From Paeniglutamicibacter psychrophenolicus (GTDB lineage: Bacteria > Actinomycetota > Actinomycetes > Actinomycetales > Micrococcaceae), in NCBI RefSeq assembly GCF_030812255.1, contig NZ_JAUSSH010000006.1, positions 1-64,000 of the forward strand: 64,000 bases of DNA. Reading direction: 5' to 3'. Positions 37,024-45,562 of the stretch are shown here, piece by piece (the first letter of the stretch is position 1; each line of letters starts with the position of its first letter). The notes under the pieces are model-generated. The model saw only the letters and a program-made list of their open reading frames with translations, searched no databases and had not been told where the DNA came from. The position numbers were made by a program, and so were the translations under genes.

Positions 37024-38211
37024 ATGAGCGAGTACACCCGCGGGTCGGCCCTTGGAGCTTCCGGAGCCTCGGAGCTTTTCCAGCTGCTGCGCGACGGAAA
37101 TCCGCGCACGCGTGCCCAGCTGGCGCTCGAGACCGGCCTGGCCCGCTCCACCATCACCGCCCGAGTGGAGGAACTCATGGGCCTTGGCCTGGTGCTTCCG
37201 GTCTCCGAGGCGCTGTCCACCGGAGGGCGGCCGCCGTCCCAGTTCGCCCTGAACCCGCAGGCCCGCGTGGTGCTCGCCGCGGATCTGGGCGCCTCCCACG
37301 CCACCGTGGCCATCACCGACCTGGCCGGCACGGTGCTGGCCGAGCACAACGAGCCGCTGGACATCGCCGCAGGTCCGGTGCCGATCCTTTCGTGGCTGGT
37401 GGACACCGCCCGTGAGTTGTTGAACCGGCTCTCGCTGAGCGAGCGGGACCTGGTGGCCATCGGCATCGGGGTGCCCGGACCCGTGCACTTCGACACCGGC
37501 CAGCCGGTGAATCCGCCGATCATGCCCGGCTGGGACCGATTCGACGTGCCAGGCTGGGTGCGCCAGCACCTGTCGGTTCCCGTGTTGGTGGACAACGACG
37601 TGAACATCATGGCGCTGGGCGAACGCGCCACGCACTTCCCGACCGTCGAGCACTTCATGCTGGTCAAGGTCGCCACGGGAATCGGTGCCGGGCTCATTTC
37701 CGGCGGGCGGCTGCAACGCGGCGCCCAGGGCATCGCCGGGGACATCGGGCACATCCGGGTGGGACGCGGCGGGGACACGCTGTGCCACTGCGGGAACCGC
37801 GGCTGCCTCGAGGCGCTGGCATCCGGTCCGGCCATTGCCGCGTCCCTGCGCACCCAAGGCATCGACGCCGCCTCCAGCACGGAGGTCATCGAGCTGGTCA
37901 AGGCCGGCAACACGCTCGCGATCCAGGCCGTGCGGCAGGCGGGCCGCGACATCGGCGAGGTGCTCAGCGCCTGCGTCTCGCTGGTGAACCCCTCGGTCAT
38001 CGCCATTGGAGGTTCCATGGCCAGGGCAGGCGAACACCTGATTGCCGGGGTGCGCGAGGTCGTTTATTCCAGGTCCATGCCGCTGGCCACCGAACACCTG
38101 CACATTGTTCCCTCCACCTCGGCGGCCCGCGCCGGGGTGCTCGGTGCCAGCGCCCTGGCGGTGCACCACGCCTTGTCCCCCGAGGGCATCGACGCGCTGG
38201 TCGGGCGCTAA
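37024..38211 (+). CDS. ROK-family transcriptional regulator
   Basis: A 395-residue regulator. A winged helix-turn-helix occupies about residues 15-75 (RAQLALETGLARSTITARVEEL). The sugar-kinase-like ROK domain has AADLGASHATVAI, IGIGVPGPV, and the zinc site His243 with CHCGNRGC (Cys254, Cys256, Cys261). The divergent sugar operon is its likely target, with the transported sugar or a metabolite as inducer. ATG 37024 is used; an upstream in-frame ATG at 36964 would add a Cys-rich stretch without homology. Confidence 0.93.
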   Translation: MSEYTRGSALGASGASELFQLLRDGNPRTRAQLALETGLARSTITARVEELMGLGLVLPVSEALSTGGRPPSQFALNPQARVVLAADLGASHATVAITDLAGTVLAEHNEPLDIAAGPVPILSWLVDTARELLNRLSLSERDLVAIGIGVPGPVHFDTGQPVNPPIMPGWDRFDVPGWVRQHLSVPVLVDNDVNIMALGERATHFPTVEHFMLVKVATGIGAGLISGGRLQRGAQGIAGDIGHIRVGRGGDTLCHCGNRGCLEALASGPAIAASLRTQGIDAASSTEVIELVKAGNTLAIQAVRQAGRDIGEVLSACVSLVNPSVIAIGGSMARAGEHLIAGVREVVYSRSMPLATEHLHIVPSTSAARAGVLGASALAVHHALSPEGIDALVGR

Positions 38212-38331
38212 GGCGTAGGCCAACATCCAACGCCTGTGTCCAACCCGGTCGCATCAACCGGTAGGTGCCCCGGGGATCCACATCAGCTGTCGAGGCACAT
38301 TATGCGGGGATGGCGAAGATGCGGTGCCCCG

Positions 38332-39501
38332 TCAGGTCCGCGGGGCCTGGGCCCGGCCGCGGACGGCATCCTTCAGCCAGGGCGGCAGCACCGCGATCGA
38401 GGGAAGGTCCCGGGTGCGGAACTCCTCGGGCTTGTACCTGCGCAAGAGCGCTTCGCCGTCCCGCTCCCAGGAGAAGCCCGGCCGGGAGAACGCCACCTCG
38501 TAGGCCGCGTCGACCGTTCCGGGGAAGCGTGCGGCCAGTTCCTCCAGGATGTCCGGGATGCTGCCGGGCTCCTGGACGCAGGCCCGAATGGCCTCGGCCT
38601 TCGGGTCGCCGGGATCCGTCGCGGGGTTCTTGTGCGCGTCTTCGAGCACCGAGTATCCCTGCAGGAAGGACGCTGATTTCAACCGGTGGTGCAGCATCGC
38701 GACGTCGTCGTTCCCGAACATCTCCGCCGCGAACATGGCGTCCGGCGCCAGCTGCTCGCCGGTTCGCTCCCCGCCCGCATCCGAGGGGTTCTTGGACGAG
38801 GCCTCGGCGGCGTAGGTGGTGAGGAAGAGCCTGTAGGCGGCAATGACCTGCGCACCGGTGCCCCGCACGATGTGGGACCCGAAAAGTTTCACGAACACCC
38901 GGTGCTGGTCGGCCACCAGTGCGCGGCTTTCGGCGGCGATGTCCGGGTTGGCCAGCACGAGCAGCGGGTTGCCCGTGGCCAGGGAGGCCGCCATGGAAAA
39001 GATCTCGGCACGGTGCTTGGCGGGGAACTTCGTGACGTTTCCGCTGATGGTCCAGGCCTGCCCCATGGGCACCAGCCGGGCCACGGCAAAATCGCCGTGG
39101 TGCAGCGGTTCGAGTTCCGCTGGGCCAACGGTGGGGTACACCTCGTAGTCCATGTCGTCGATGAGGTTGTGCAACAGCATCCGCGTGCCGTCGTACCCCC
39201 GGATGCTGAACACCTCGAGGAAGGAACGCCCGAGCCATTGCCCATACATCTCGCGGTCCGCCGGGGCCAGGTTATTGTTGGCGCGCAGGAACCTTTCGAG
39301 CAGCGGTTCGCGTCCCTGGCGATCGCGTTCGTAGATCACCGATTCGACGGCCATGATGGCATCGCCCTCGGTGGCCGGGCCTTCGGCACGCTTGGCTGCC
39401 AGCAGTGCCTTGGTCCGCTGGGCGAACCCCGGCGAGGTGGCGTAGGCGACCAGGTCCTTCTTGAGTCGTTCCACCTGGGACAAGAGTTCTTCGACGTTCA
39501 T
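38332..39501 (-). CDS. uncharacterised cytoplasmic protein, about 389 residues
   Basis: A soluble protein with no signal peptide or membrane helix and no recognised domain. It begins with a heptad-like helix (ELLSQVERLKKDLVAY) and contains a central region with GYDGTRMLLHNLIDDMDYEV and a basic/Pro-rich end. ATG 39501 is 7 nt after a GAGAAT -10-like box; ATG 39510 is an alternative. It is divergent from the YqaJ-type nuclease gene, 92 nt between starts. Codon bias supports real coding. Function unknown. Confidence 0.7.
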   Translation of the reverse strand: MNVEELLSQVERLKKDLVAYATSPGFAQRTKALLAAKRAEGPATEGDAIMAVESVIYERDRQGREPLLERFLRANNNLAPADREMYGQWLGRSFLEVFSIRGYDGTRMLLHNLIDDMDYEVYPTVGPAELEPLHHGDFAVARLVPMGQAWTISGNVTKFPAKHRAEIFSMAASLATGNPLLVLANPDIAAESRALVADQHRVFVKLFGSHIVRGTGAQVIAAYRLFLTTYAAEASSKNPSDAGGERTGEQLAPDAMFAAEMFGNDDVAMLHHRLKSASFLQGYSVLEDAHKNPATDPGDPKAEAIRACVQEPGSIPDILEELAARFPGTVDAAYEVAFSRPGFSWERDGEALLRRYKPEEFRTRDLPSIAVLPPWLKDAVRGRAQAPRT

Positions 39502-39593
39502 GGCATCCATTCTCGTCCGGCCGGGCCGCGGGGACCGGCTCCCGACGCGCCGCCGGTTCGCGGTGCCCGGTTTTTTTGTGAACAATGGGTCAG

Positions 39594-40244
39594 GTGATCC
39601 CCTCGCCGCTAGACCCCGCCCCAGCCGCCTGCCTGCAGCGCATCGTCGCCGATTCCTCGGACCGAATCGCCTGGCTGCGGGCCCGCTCGCAGGGCATCAC
39701 GGCCACCGACGCGGCCAGGCTCTCCACCCCGAAGTCCATCGCGTCCGCGGCCTGGGACAAGCTGAACGGCTCGGGCTTCGGCGGGAATCCGTACACCGAC
39801 CACGGGCGGGCCCGCGAACCGGTGATCGCCGCGTGGGTGCAGGAGAACTACGGGATCGTGCCCTCCACCCAGCTCTTCCACGCCGCGGAGAACCACATCC
39901 ACCTGGCCACCCCCGACGGGTTGGGCATCCGGGAGCACGGGCGGGTGGAGCTGGCGGAAATCAAGACCACCAACAAGCCGTTCAAGACCATCCCGCGCAA
40001 CTACCTGCGCCAGGTGTTCTGGCAGCAGTATGTGCTCGGCGCCGAGCGCACGCTCTTTGTGTGGGAACCGCACAAGGACTTCGTCCCGGTCCACGGGGAG
40101 CCGCTGACCCGCTGGGTGGACCGTGACGATGCCGAGATCGCCGACCTGATCTCCAAGGCCGATGCGATGGTGGCAATCCTGCGCGAACGCACCGCCCGGG
40201 CCCGGGCCTACGAGGACTACGGGCCGGCGGCACTGCGCCTTTAG
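39594..40244 (+). CDS. stand-alone YqaJ-type exonuclease
   Basis: A 216-residue (219 if ATG 39585 is used) protein of the YqaJ/lambda-exonuclease PD-(D/E)xK superfamily. In order it shows TATDAARL, HGRAREPVIAAW, the metal-binding Asp in ATPDGLG, catalytic ELAEIKTT (E-x-K) and the helix RQVFWQQYVLGAE. Phage members resect DNA ends with a RecT/Bet annealase, but no annealase or phage gene is nearby. The GTG start lies 7 nt after AACAAT, a -10-like box. Its stop overlaps the converging mscS gene by 4 nt. Confidence 0.85.
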   Translation: MIPSPLDPAPAACLQRIVADSSDRIAWLRARSQGITATDAARLSTPKSIASAAWDKLNGSGFGGNPYTDHGRAREPVIAAWVQENYGIVPSTQLFHAAENHIHLATPDGLGIREHGRVELAEIKTTNKPFKTIPRNYLRQVFWQQYVLGAERTLFVWEPHKDFVPVHGEPLTRWVDRDDAEIADLISKADAMVAILRERTARARAYEDYGPAALRL

Positions 40245-41335
40245 GCCGGGGCGGCGCCCGGCATCATCGGCTTGGGCAGTGCGTCGGGGTAGTCCCTGCC
40301 CAATTCGGCAATCAGGTGCTCGCGCACGTAGTTGCGCAGGTCGTAGAGGTCCCCGGGGTTCCTGGCGCTGAGCGCAATCGTGACCTTGAGGATGCCGCCG
40401 ATGGCATCTGTCACGTTCAGGGACCCGGTGCGGCCGTCCCACAAATCCGTGGAGGCGAGCAATTGCTCGGTGCGCGTGCGCAGGTGCTCGATGGGCGCGT
40501 TCCAGTTCAGGTCCAGCAGCACGAAGCCGCTGATCTCGGTGCTGCGGCGCGACCAGTTCTCGAACGGGACCGTGGTGAAGTGCGTCGAGGGGATGATCAT
40601 CCGGCGCCCGTCAAGCAACAGCACCACCACGTAGGTGAGGGTGATTTCCTCGATGGTGCCGCGTTGGGTCTCCACCACCACGGTGTCGTTGACCCGGATC
40701 GCGTCGGTGAAGGCGATCTGCAGCCCGGCGAACACGTTGGCCAGCGAGGACTGCACGGCGAGCGCCGCGACCACCGAGATCAGGCCGGCCGAGGCCAGCA
40801 GCCCCGCGCCCAGCGCCCTGACCTCGGGAATCGTGAGCAGTGCACCTGCAACCGCCAGGGTGATGACCAGCGCGGTGGCCACCCGGCGCAGCAATCCGAC
40901 CTGCGTCTGGATCTTCGCCAGCCGCCGCGGGTTCCCGTCGTCCTCGCGGTATTTGGCCAGGAGGATGTCCTCGAGGATTCCCATGGCGACGATCAGCAGC
41001 CAGGCAATGGAGCTGATCAGTCCCAGCAGCAGCAGGAACTGCCAGACCGTGACCCATTGGTTCGAGGCAAACGAGACCCCCACGGTGATCTTGGTGAACG
41101 CGAAGGCCAGGGTCAGCAGCAGCGGCATGCGGCGCAGGGCGCGATCGGGTGCGTGCCCCTGGATCCGGCGGAGCATGCGGGTGAAGATGAAGGAGAGGAC
41201 CACGGTGATGAGCACCGCGGCCAGTAACCCGATCGCAACCACAACCCATGGTCGGATGGGATCCGGTAATGCGTTCGTGTTCTCCACTACCTCGTTCAGG
41301 GCGTCGTCCAGTGTTCCGGTGGCAAAGATCTGCAT
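40241..41335 (-). CDS. MscS-family mechanosensitive channel
   Basis: A 364-residue channel. Four to five membrane helices cover about residues 25-190. The last contains the Gly/Ala-rich pore helix (GAGLLASAGLISVVAALAVQ), followed by the beta domain (NDTVVVETQRGTIEEITLTYV) and the C-terminal alpha/beta domain. It releases solutes on hypo-osmotic shock. ATG 41335 is chosen by family N-terminus; the open frame further upstream is unlike the family. Convergent with the YqaJ gene. Confidence 0.92.
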   Translation of the reverse strand: MQIFATGTLDDALNEVVENTNALPDPIRPWVVVAIGLLAAVLITVVLSFIFTRMLRRIQGHAPDRALRRMPLLLTLAFAFTKITVGVSFASNQWVTVWQFLLLLGLISSIAWLLIVAMGILEDILLAKYREDDGNPRRLAKIQTQVGLLRRVATALVITLAVAGALLTIPEVRALGAGLLASAGLISVVAALAVQSSLANVFAGLQIAFTDAIRVNDTVVVETQRGTIEEITLTYVVVLLLDGRRMIIPSTHFTTVPFENWSRRSTEISGFVLLDLNWNAPIEHLRTRTEQLLASTDLWDGRTGSLNVTDAIGGILKVTIALSARNPGDLYDLRNYVREHLIAELGRDYPDALPKPMMPGAAPA

Positions 41336-41520
41336 ATCAACAAGGTTGTCACACCCCCGTGGGCGCACGCTGGATATGACCGGTCGACGTAAGGCATATC
41401 TCCTGCGCATTGCAATGGAATGGATTGTGGATATACCCCCTTGCGGCCCGATTTCCCGGCGCGCATGCTGATTCCACCATCCACCCACACCCGGATTTAC
41501 CGCACCAATCGAGGATCACC

Positions 41521-42084
41521 ATGAAAACCAGGATCGCCGCCGGCCTGGCCGGCGCACTGCTCATTGCGGGGCTCGGCATCGCACCGGCCGCCCCCGCCGC
41601 AACCCCCACCGCGGTGGCCGCACCCTACTGCGGCATCACCTGGGGCTCGCTGGCCGACTCGGTCGCCGGCTACTCCTCGGCCACCGTCACCAACGTCCGC
41701 ACCGGCCGCCACGACTGCTTCGACCGGATGGTCATCGACCTGAAGGGCAAGGTGAAGGGCTACGACGTCCGCTACGTCTCGGCCGTCTACACCGAGGGCC
41801 AGGGCAAGCTCGTTCCGCTTGCCGGGGCCGCCGACCTGCGCATCATCGTCAAGGCACCGGCCTACACGACCTCCGGGACCCCGACGTACTACCCGGCCAA
41901 CCGGCTGAACGTGCGCAACGTCTCGGGCTACACCACCTTCAGGCAGGTGGCTTTCCTGGGCAGCTTCGAGGGCCAGAGCTCCTTCGGCCTGGGGGTCCGC
42001 GCCCGGCTGCCGTTCCGGACCTTCGTGCTGGTGGGCCCGGACAACACCAGCCGCCTGGTGATCGATGTGGCCCACCGCTGGTAG
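41521..42084 (+). CDS. secreted AMIN-like domain protein
   Basis: A 187-residue exported protein. A Sec signal peptide with the AAPAAPA region ends near residue 28-36, then a beta-rich AMIN-like domain has HDCFDRMVIDLKG, typical of the actinobacterial AMIN-like family, and ends FVLVGPDNTSRLVIDVAHRW. Two Cys (CGITW and HDCFD) may pair. GAGGA lies 7 nt upstream of the ATG. Role unknown; family members are cell-surface proteins. Followed by a strong hairpin. Confidence 0.85.
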   Translation: MKTRIAAGLAGALLIAGLGIAPAAPAATPTAVAAPYCGITWGSLADSVAGYSSATVTNVRTGRHDCFDRMVIDLKGKVKGYDVRYVSAVYTEGQGKLVPLAGAADLRIIVKAPAYTTSGTPTYYPANRLNVRNVSGYTTFRQVAFLGSFEGQSSFGLGVRARLPFRTFVLVGPDNTSRLVIDVAHRW

Positions 42085-42102
42085 GCCGCCTCGTTCCCGG
42101 CA

Positions 42103-42156
42103 GCAGGGGCGCCGGCGGCACCTCACGAAACCGTGGGGTGCGGCCGGCGCCCCTGC
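42103..42156. terminator. hairpin after the AMIN-like gene
   Basis: Arms 42103-42116 and 42143-42156 are perfect 14-bp complements. Inner bases add several more pairs with two mismatches around an AAAC loop. It starts 18 nt past the stop codon. Confidence 0.75.
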
Positions 42157-42256
42157 CTTGGTGCCCGCTGTTCCCCCACCGGGGTTTATTGCGTCGTTGG
42201 ATGACAAAACGGCGTCATCCGGCGCGCCAGGCGGGCGGATGTGTCACGATTCATTC

Positions 42257-43252
42257 ATGAGTATTGCCCGCCCGTACAAGCAAGTCGATGTCTTCTCCTC
42301 CTCCCCCTACACCGGCAACGGCCTGGCCGTGGTGCTCGACGGCGAGGGGCTGTCCGATGCGCAGATGCTGAACTTCGCCAATTGGACCAACCTGGCCGAA
42401 ACCGCGTTCCTGCTGCCGGCCACGCACCCCGAGGCCGACTACCGCGTGCGCATCTTCACCACCACCACCGAGCTGCCCTTCGCCGGCCATCCCACCCTGG
42501 GTGCGGCCCATGCGTGGCTCGAGGCCGGAGGGGTGCCCAAGAACCCCGACGCGCTGATCCAGCAATGCGACGCCGGGCTCATCGAGGTCCGCCGCGTCCC
42601 GGGCGAGGACCCGTCCGATCCCGAGTCGCTGGCGTTCAAGGCACCACCCATGGTGCGCACCGGCGGGCTCGAGGACGATGTGCTGGACTGGGCCCTTACC
42701 GGGCTGGGCATCACGCGAGAGGACGTCGTGGGGCACCAGTGGCTGGCCAACGGGCCGCAATTCGCCGGGCTGCTGCTGCGCGACGCGGAAATGGTGCTCT
42801 CCCTGGAACCGGACTACTCGATCCTGGCCGGGCTGGAGGTCGGGGTCATCGGCCCGCACACCGTCCCGGGCATCCCTGCACGCTCCTACGACCCCAACGT
42901 GCCCACCGACCGGCCCTCCGGGGCGCGCGAGGAGTTGCGCCCGGTCTCCGAGGCCGACGAGCGCCGCGGCTCCCAGCGCTTCCGCAACGTGGTCACCGGC
43001 GTCCCGGCCGACTACGAGGTCCGCGCCTTCTGCCCCGGCGAGGGGCTTCCCGAGGACCCGGCCACCGGGTCGCTGAATGCCGGGTTCGGGGTCTGGCTGA
43101 CCGGTTCCGGGCTGGCCCCGGAGTCCTACACGGTGCGCCAGGGCACCCGGCTGGGCCGCTCCGCGATCCTGCACGTGAACCGCGACCCGGCCGGCGTGTG
43201 GATCGCCGGGCAGTCGGTCACCTGCATCGAGGGCTTCGTCAATCTGCCCTAG
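42257..43252 (+). CDS. PhzF-family isomerase
   Basis: A 331-residue PhzF/diaminopimelate-epimerase-fold protein. Key parts are YTGNGLAVV, catalytic Glu48 in NLAETAF, FTTTTELPFAGHPTLGAAH and the second-half DPATGSLNAGFG. Known members isomerise phenazine precursors, but most genomic homologues have unknown substrates. No phenazine gene is nearby. The ATG at 42257 lacks a Shine-Dalgarno and follows CACGAT by 6 nt, possibly leaderless. Confidence 0.9.
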   Translation: MSIARPYKQVDVFSSSPYTGNGLAVVLDGEGLSDAQMLNFANWTNLAETAFLLPATHPEADYRVRIFTTTTELPFAGHPTLGAAHAWLEAGGVPKNPDALIQQCDAGLIEVRRVPGEDPSDPESLAFKAPPMVRTGGLEDDVLDWALTGLGITREDVVGHQWLANGPQFAGLLLRDAEMVLSLEPDYSILAGLEVGVIGPHTVPGIPARSYDPNVPTDRPSGAREELRPVSEADERRGSQRFRNVVTGVPADYEVRAFCPGEGLPEDPATGSLNAGFGVWLTGSGLAPESYTVRQGTRLGRSAILHVNRDPAGVWIAGQSVTCIEGFVNLP

Positions 43253-43294
43253 GACCCAAAAACGGTTCACTGTGAGGTGCGGCTCAAATCCCTG

Positions 43295-43321
43295 TTGCAC
43301 CCCGGCGCCCCGGCGTACACT
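43295..43321 (+). promoter_or_regulatory. promoter for leaderless MFS transcript
   Basis: TTGCAC (43295-43300) and TACACT (43316-43321) are 15 nt apart and resemble -35 and -10 boxes. The GTG start lies 6 nt after the -10 box, leaving no room for a leader. Confidence 0.5.
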
Positions 43322-43327
43322 CGGGCG

Positions 43328-44842
43328 GTGGATGCGAACCAGGACATAGCGGCAAAGACCGAGGACAAGCGCGCATGGGGTGCCCTCTGGGCGCTGGTCA
43401 TCGGCTTCTTCATGATCCTGGTGGACTCCACCATCGTCTCCACGGCCATGCCGGCGATCATGAACGGCCTGGACACCGACATCAACGGCGTCATCTGGGT
43501 CAACAGCGCCTACCTGCTGGCCTTCGCGGTGCCGCTGCTGATCACCGGGCGGCTGGGCGACCGGTTCGGCCCGCGCACCATCTACCTCGTCGGCCTGGTG
43601 GTCTTCACGCTCTCCTCGCTGTGGTGCGGGCTGGCCGGCGACATCAACACGCTGATCGTTGCGCGCGTGGTCCAGGGCCTGGGCGCCTCCCTGATGAGCC
43701 CGCAGACCATGACCTTCATTACCCGCATGTTCCCCTACGCCCGCCGCGGCGCGGCCATGGGCGTGTGGGGCGCGGTCGCGGGCATCGCCACGCTGGTGGG
43801 CCCGATCGCCGGCGGCATCTTCGTCGACACCCTGGGCTGGGAATGGATCTTCTTCGTCAACGTGCCGGTCGGCATCCTGGCCATCTGGCGGGTGCTGGTG
43901 AAGGTCCCCGAACTCGAACGCCACTCGCACTCCTTCGACTGGCTCGGCGTGGGCCTGAGCGCTACTGCGATGTTTGCGCTGGTCTTCGGCATCCAGGAAG
44001 GCAACGGACACGACTGGGGACTGTTCATCGGCCCCATCGGCTCCTGGCACCTGATCATCGGCGGCGTGGTGCTGCTGGGGCTGTTCATCTGGTGGCAGGC
44101 AGCCACCCGGGCAGAGCCGCTGGTGCCGCTGGGGTTGTTCAAGGACAAGAACTTCTCGCTGGCCAACATCGCGATCGCCTTCATGGGCCTGTCGATCACC
44201 GCCATGAGCTTCCCGATGATCCTGTACCTGCAGTCGGTGCGCGGGCTGACCCCCACGGCCTCGGCCCTGATGCTCGCCCCGATGGCGGTGGTCGCCGGGG
44301 TGCTGGCCCCGGTCATCGGCAAGAACGTCGGGAAGATCGAGGCCAAGTACTTCGCGGTCCCCGGATTCTTCCTCTTCGGCGCCTCGATCACCGCCTACGG
44401 GCTGATCCTGCGTGCCGACACCCCGTTCTGGGTGCTGCTGCTTCCGCCGGTGTTCATGGGGCTGGGCTCGGCCATGATCTGGCCCTCGGTCTCGCTGACC
44501 GCCACCCGCGACCTGGGCCAGGCCAATGCCGGCGCCGGGTCGGGCGTTTACAACACCACCCGGCAGGTCGGTGCGGTGCTGGGTTCGGCCTTGATCGCGC
44601 TGATGATGGAATCGCGCATTGCCGTGGAATCCGAGAAGGTCGTGGCGTCCATGGCCGCCGGGGCCGCCGGGGCGCCGGCCGGGATCGGCGCGGAGCCGGG
44701 ATCCGGGGCACAGGTGCCCGAATTCCTGCACCAGGCGTTCTCTCTGGCCCTGGGCCAGGCGCTGCTGCTGCCGGGCATCGTGGCAATGGCCGCGGCCCTG
44801 GTGGCCCTGATGTTCCGCAAGGGTGCGCACCGGACCCCGTAG
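43328..44842 (+). CDS. MFS drug exporter, DHA2 (EmrB/QacA) family
   Basis: A 504-residue proton-antiport exporter with 14 hydrophobic segments. The helix 1 phrase is MILVDSTIVSTAMPAI, motif A is GRLGDRFGPR, and motif C-like GIATLVGPIAGGIF marks antiporters. GTG 43328 is preferred over an in-frame GTG at 43277 because it matches the usual N-terminus and follows a promoter-like -10 box; both are possible. No adjacent regulator controls it obviously. A long hairpin separates it from the converging doxX gene. Confidence 0.92.
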   Translation: MDANQDIAAKTEDKRAWGALWALVIGFFMILVDSTIVSTAMPAIMNGLDTDINGVIWVNSAYLLAFAVPLLITGRLGDRFGPRTIYLVGLVVFTLSSLWCGLAGDINTLIVARVVQGLGASLMSPQTMTFITRMFPYARRGAAMGVWGAVAGIATLVGPIAGGIFVDTLGWEWIFFVNVPVGILAIWRVLVKVPELERHSHSFDWLGVGLSATAMFALVFGIQEGNGHDWGLFIGPIGSWHLIIGGVVLLGLFIWWQAATRAEPLVPLGLFKDKNFSLANIAIAFMGLSITAMSFPMILYLQSVRGLTPTASALMLAPMAVVAGVLAPVIGKNVGKIEAKYFAVPGFFLFGASITAYGLILRADTPFWVLLLPPVFMGLGSAMIWPSVSLTATRDLGQANAGAGSGVYNTTRQVGAVLGSALIALMMESRIAVESEKVVASMAAGAAGAPAGIGAEPGSGAQVPEFLHQAFSLALGQALLLPGIVAMAAALVALMFRKGAHRTP

Positions 44843-44862
44843 GACAGCCTCCAGGGCGAAAC

Positions 44863-44906
44863 ACGGCGGGCCGGGCGCACGATGGTTCGTGCGCCCGGCC
44901 CGCCGT
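44863..44906. terminator. bidirectional 20-bp perfect hairpin
   Basis: Arms 44863-44882 and 44887-44906 are perfect complements with a TGGT loop. It sits between converging MFS and DoxX genes and likely terminates both. Confidence 0.85.
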
Positions 44907-44917
44907 TGCTGCACCCG

Positions 44918-45361
44918 CTACTTCTTGGCGGCGACTTCCTTGATCTTGGTCTTGGCCTTGCCGCGGCCGAAGACCAGTGCGGCGGCGATGCCGGCAAGCC
45001 AGAAGTCCTTGGCCATCGCTCCTCCGTTGGTGGTGGGGCGGATGCCGTCGGACTCGGTCATCCCCGGGGTCTTCAGGTAGACCGCCACCAGTCCCGCGGC
45101 GAAGGCTCCCAGTCCCAGGCCCACCAGGCGCGAGGGCAGGAACGGGGTCAGCAGGGCGGCGCCCAGGCCGATCTCGCCGACGGCAACGGCTTTGCCGAAG
45201 ACGGCAGGTTCCAGCTTTTCGACCTGCGGGATGGCGTTGGCTGTCATGGAGTGCAGGCCCTGGGCGGATTCTGCCGGCAGCCGCAGCTTCCCGATGCCGC
45301 TGTTGAGGATGTAGGCACCCGAGACAAGTCGTAGTGCGGCGTTGGCGATGTTGAAGCCCAT
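44918..45361 (-). CDS. DoxX-like membrane protein
   Basis: A 147-residue protein with four hydrophobic segments in the DoxX/SURF4-like layout. It starts NAALRLVSGAYILNSGIGKL, with a conserved GLGAALLTPFLPSRLVGLGL region. DoxX proteins are integral membrane proteins of poorly known role, some linked to redox defence. The C-terminus is lysine-rich and cytoplasmic. Its start is about 200 nt from the divergent tetR gene. Confidence 0.82.
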   Translation of the reverse strand: MGFNIANAALRLVSGAYILNSGIGKLRLPAESAQGLHSMTANAIPQVEKLEPAVFGKAVAVGEIGLGAALLTPFLPSRLVGLGLGAFAAGLVAVYLKTPGMTESDGIRPTTNGGAMAKDFWLAGIAAALVFGRGKAKTKIKEVAAKK

Positions 45362-45549
45362 GTGTTTTCTCCTGGTCGTGGGTCGCGGTCTTGCTACTTC
45401 TCACCCCACCCTATGGTTTGGCCCTCCGCTACGGCTATAGCTCCCCCGGTGTGGCGCGGGGCGGCTGCAGGCGCACGCGCGGGCTGTGGCTTGTCGCACA
45501 TTCGCGAAATCACGCGTCACCAAGGGGGCACCGAAATCGGGCGGCGTGC

Positions 45550-45555
45550 TAGATT
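45550..45555 (+). promoter_or_regulatory. -10 box, leaderless tetR transcript
   Basis: TAGATT ends 7 nt before the ATG at 45563 without an intervening ribosome-binding site. Confidence 0.55.
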
Positions 45556-45562
45556 CTCGTGC

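Noticed and set aside
42251-44914. Leftward frame of 887 codons opposite the PhzF and MFS genes
   Set aside because: It spans two real genes and the gap between them, with low-complexity Arg/Gln/His content: a shadow of GC-biased codons.
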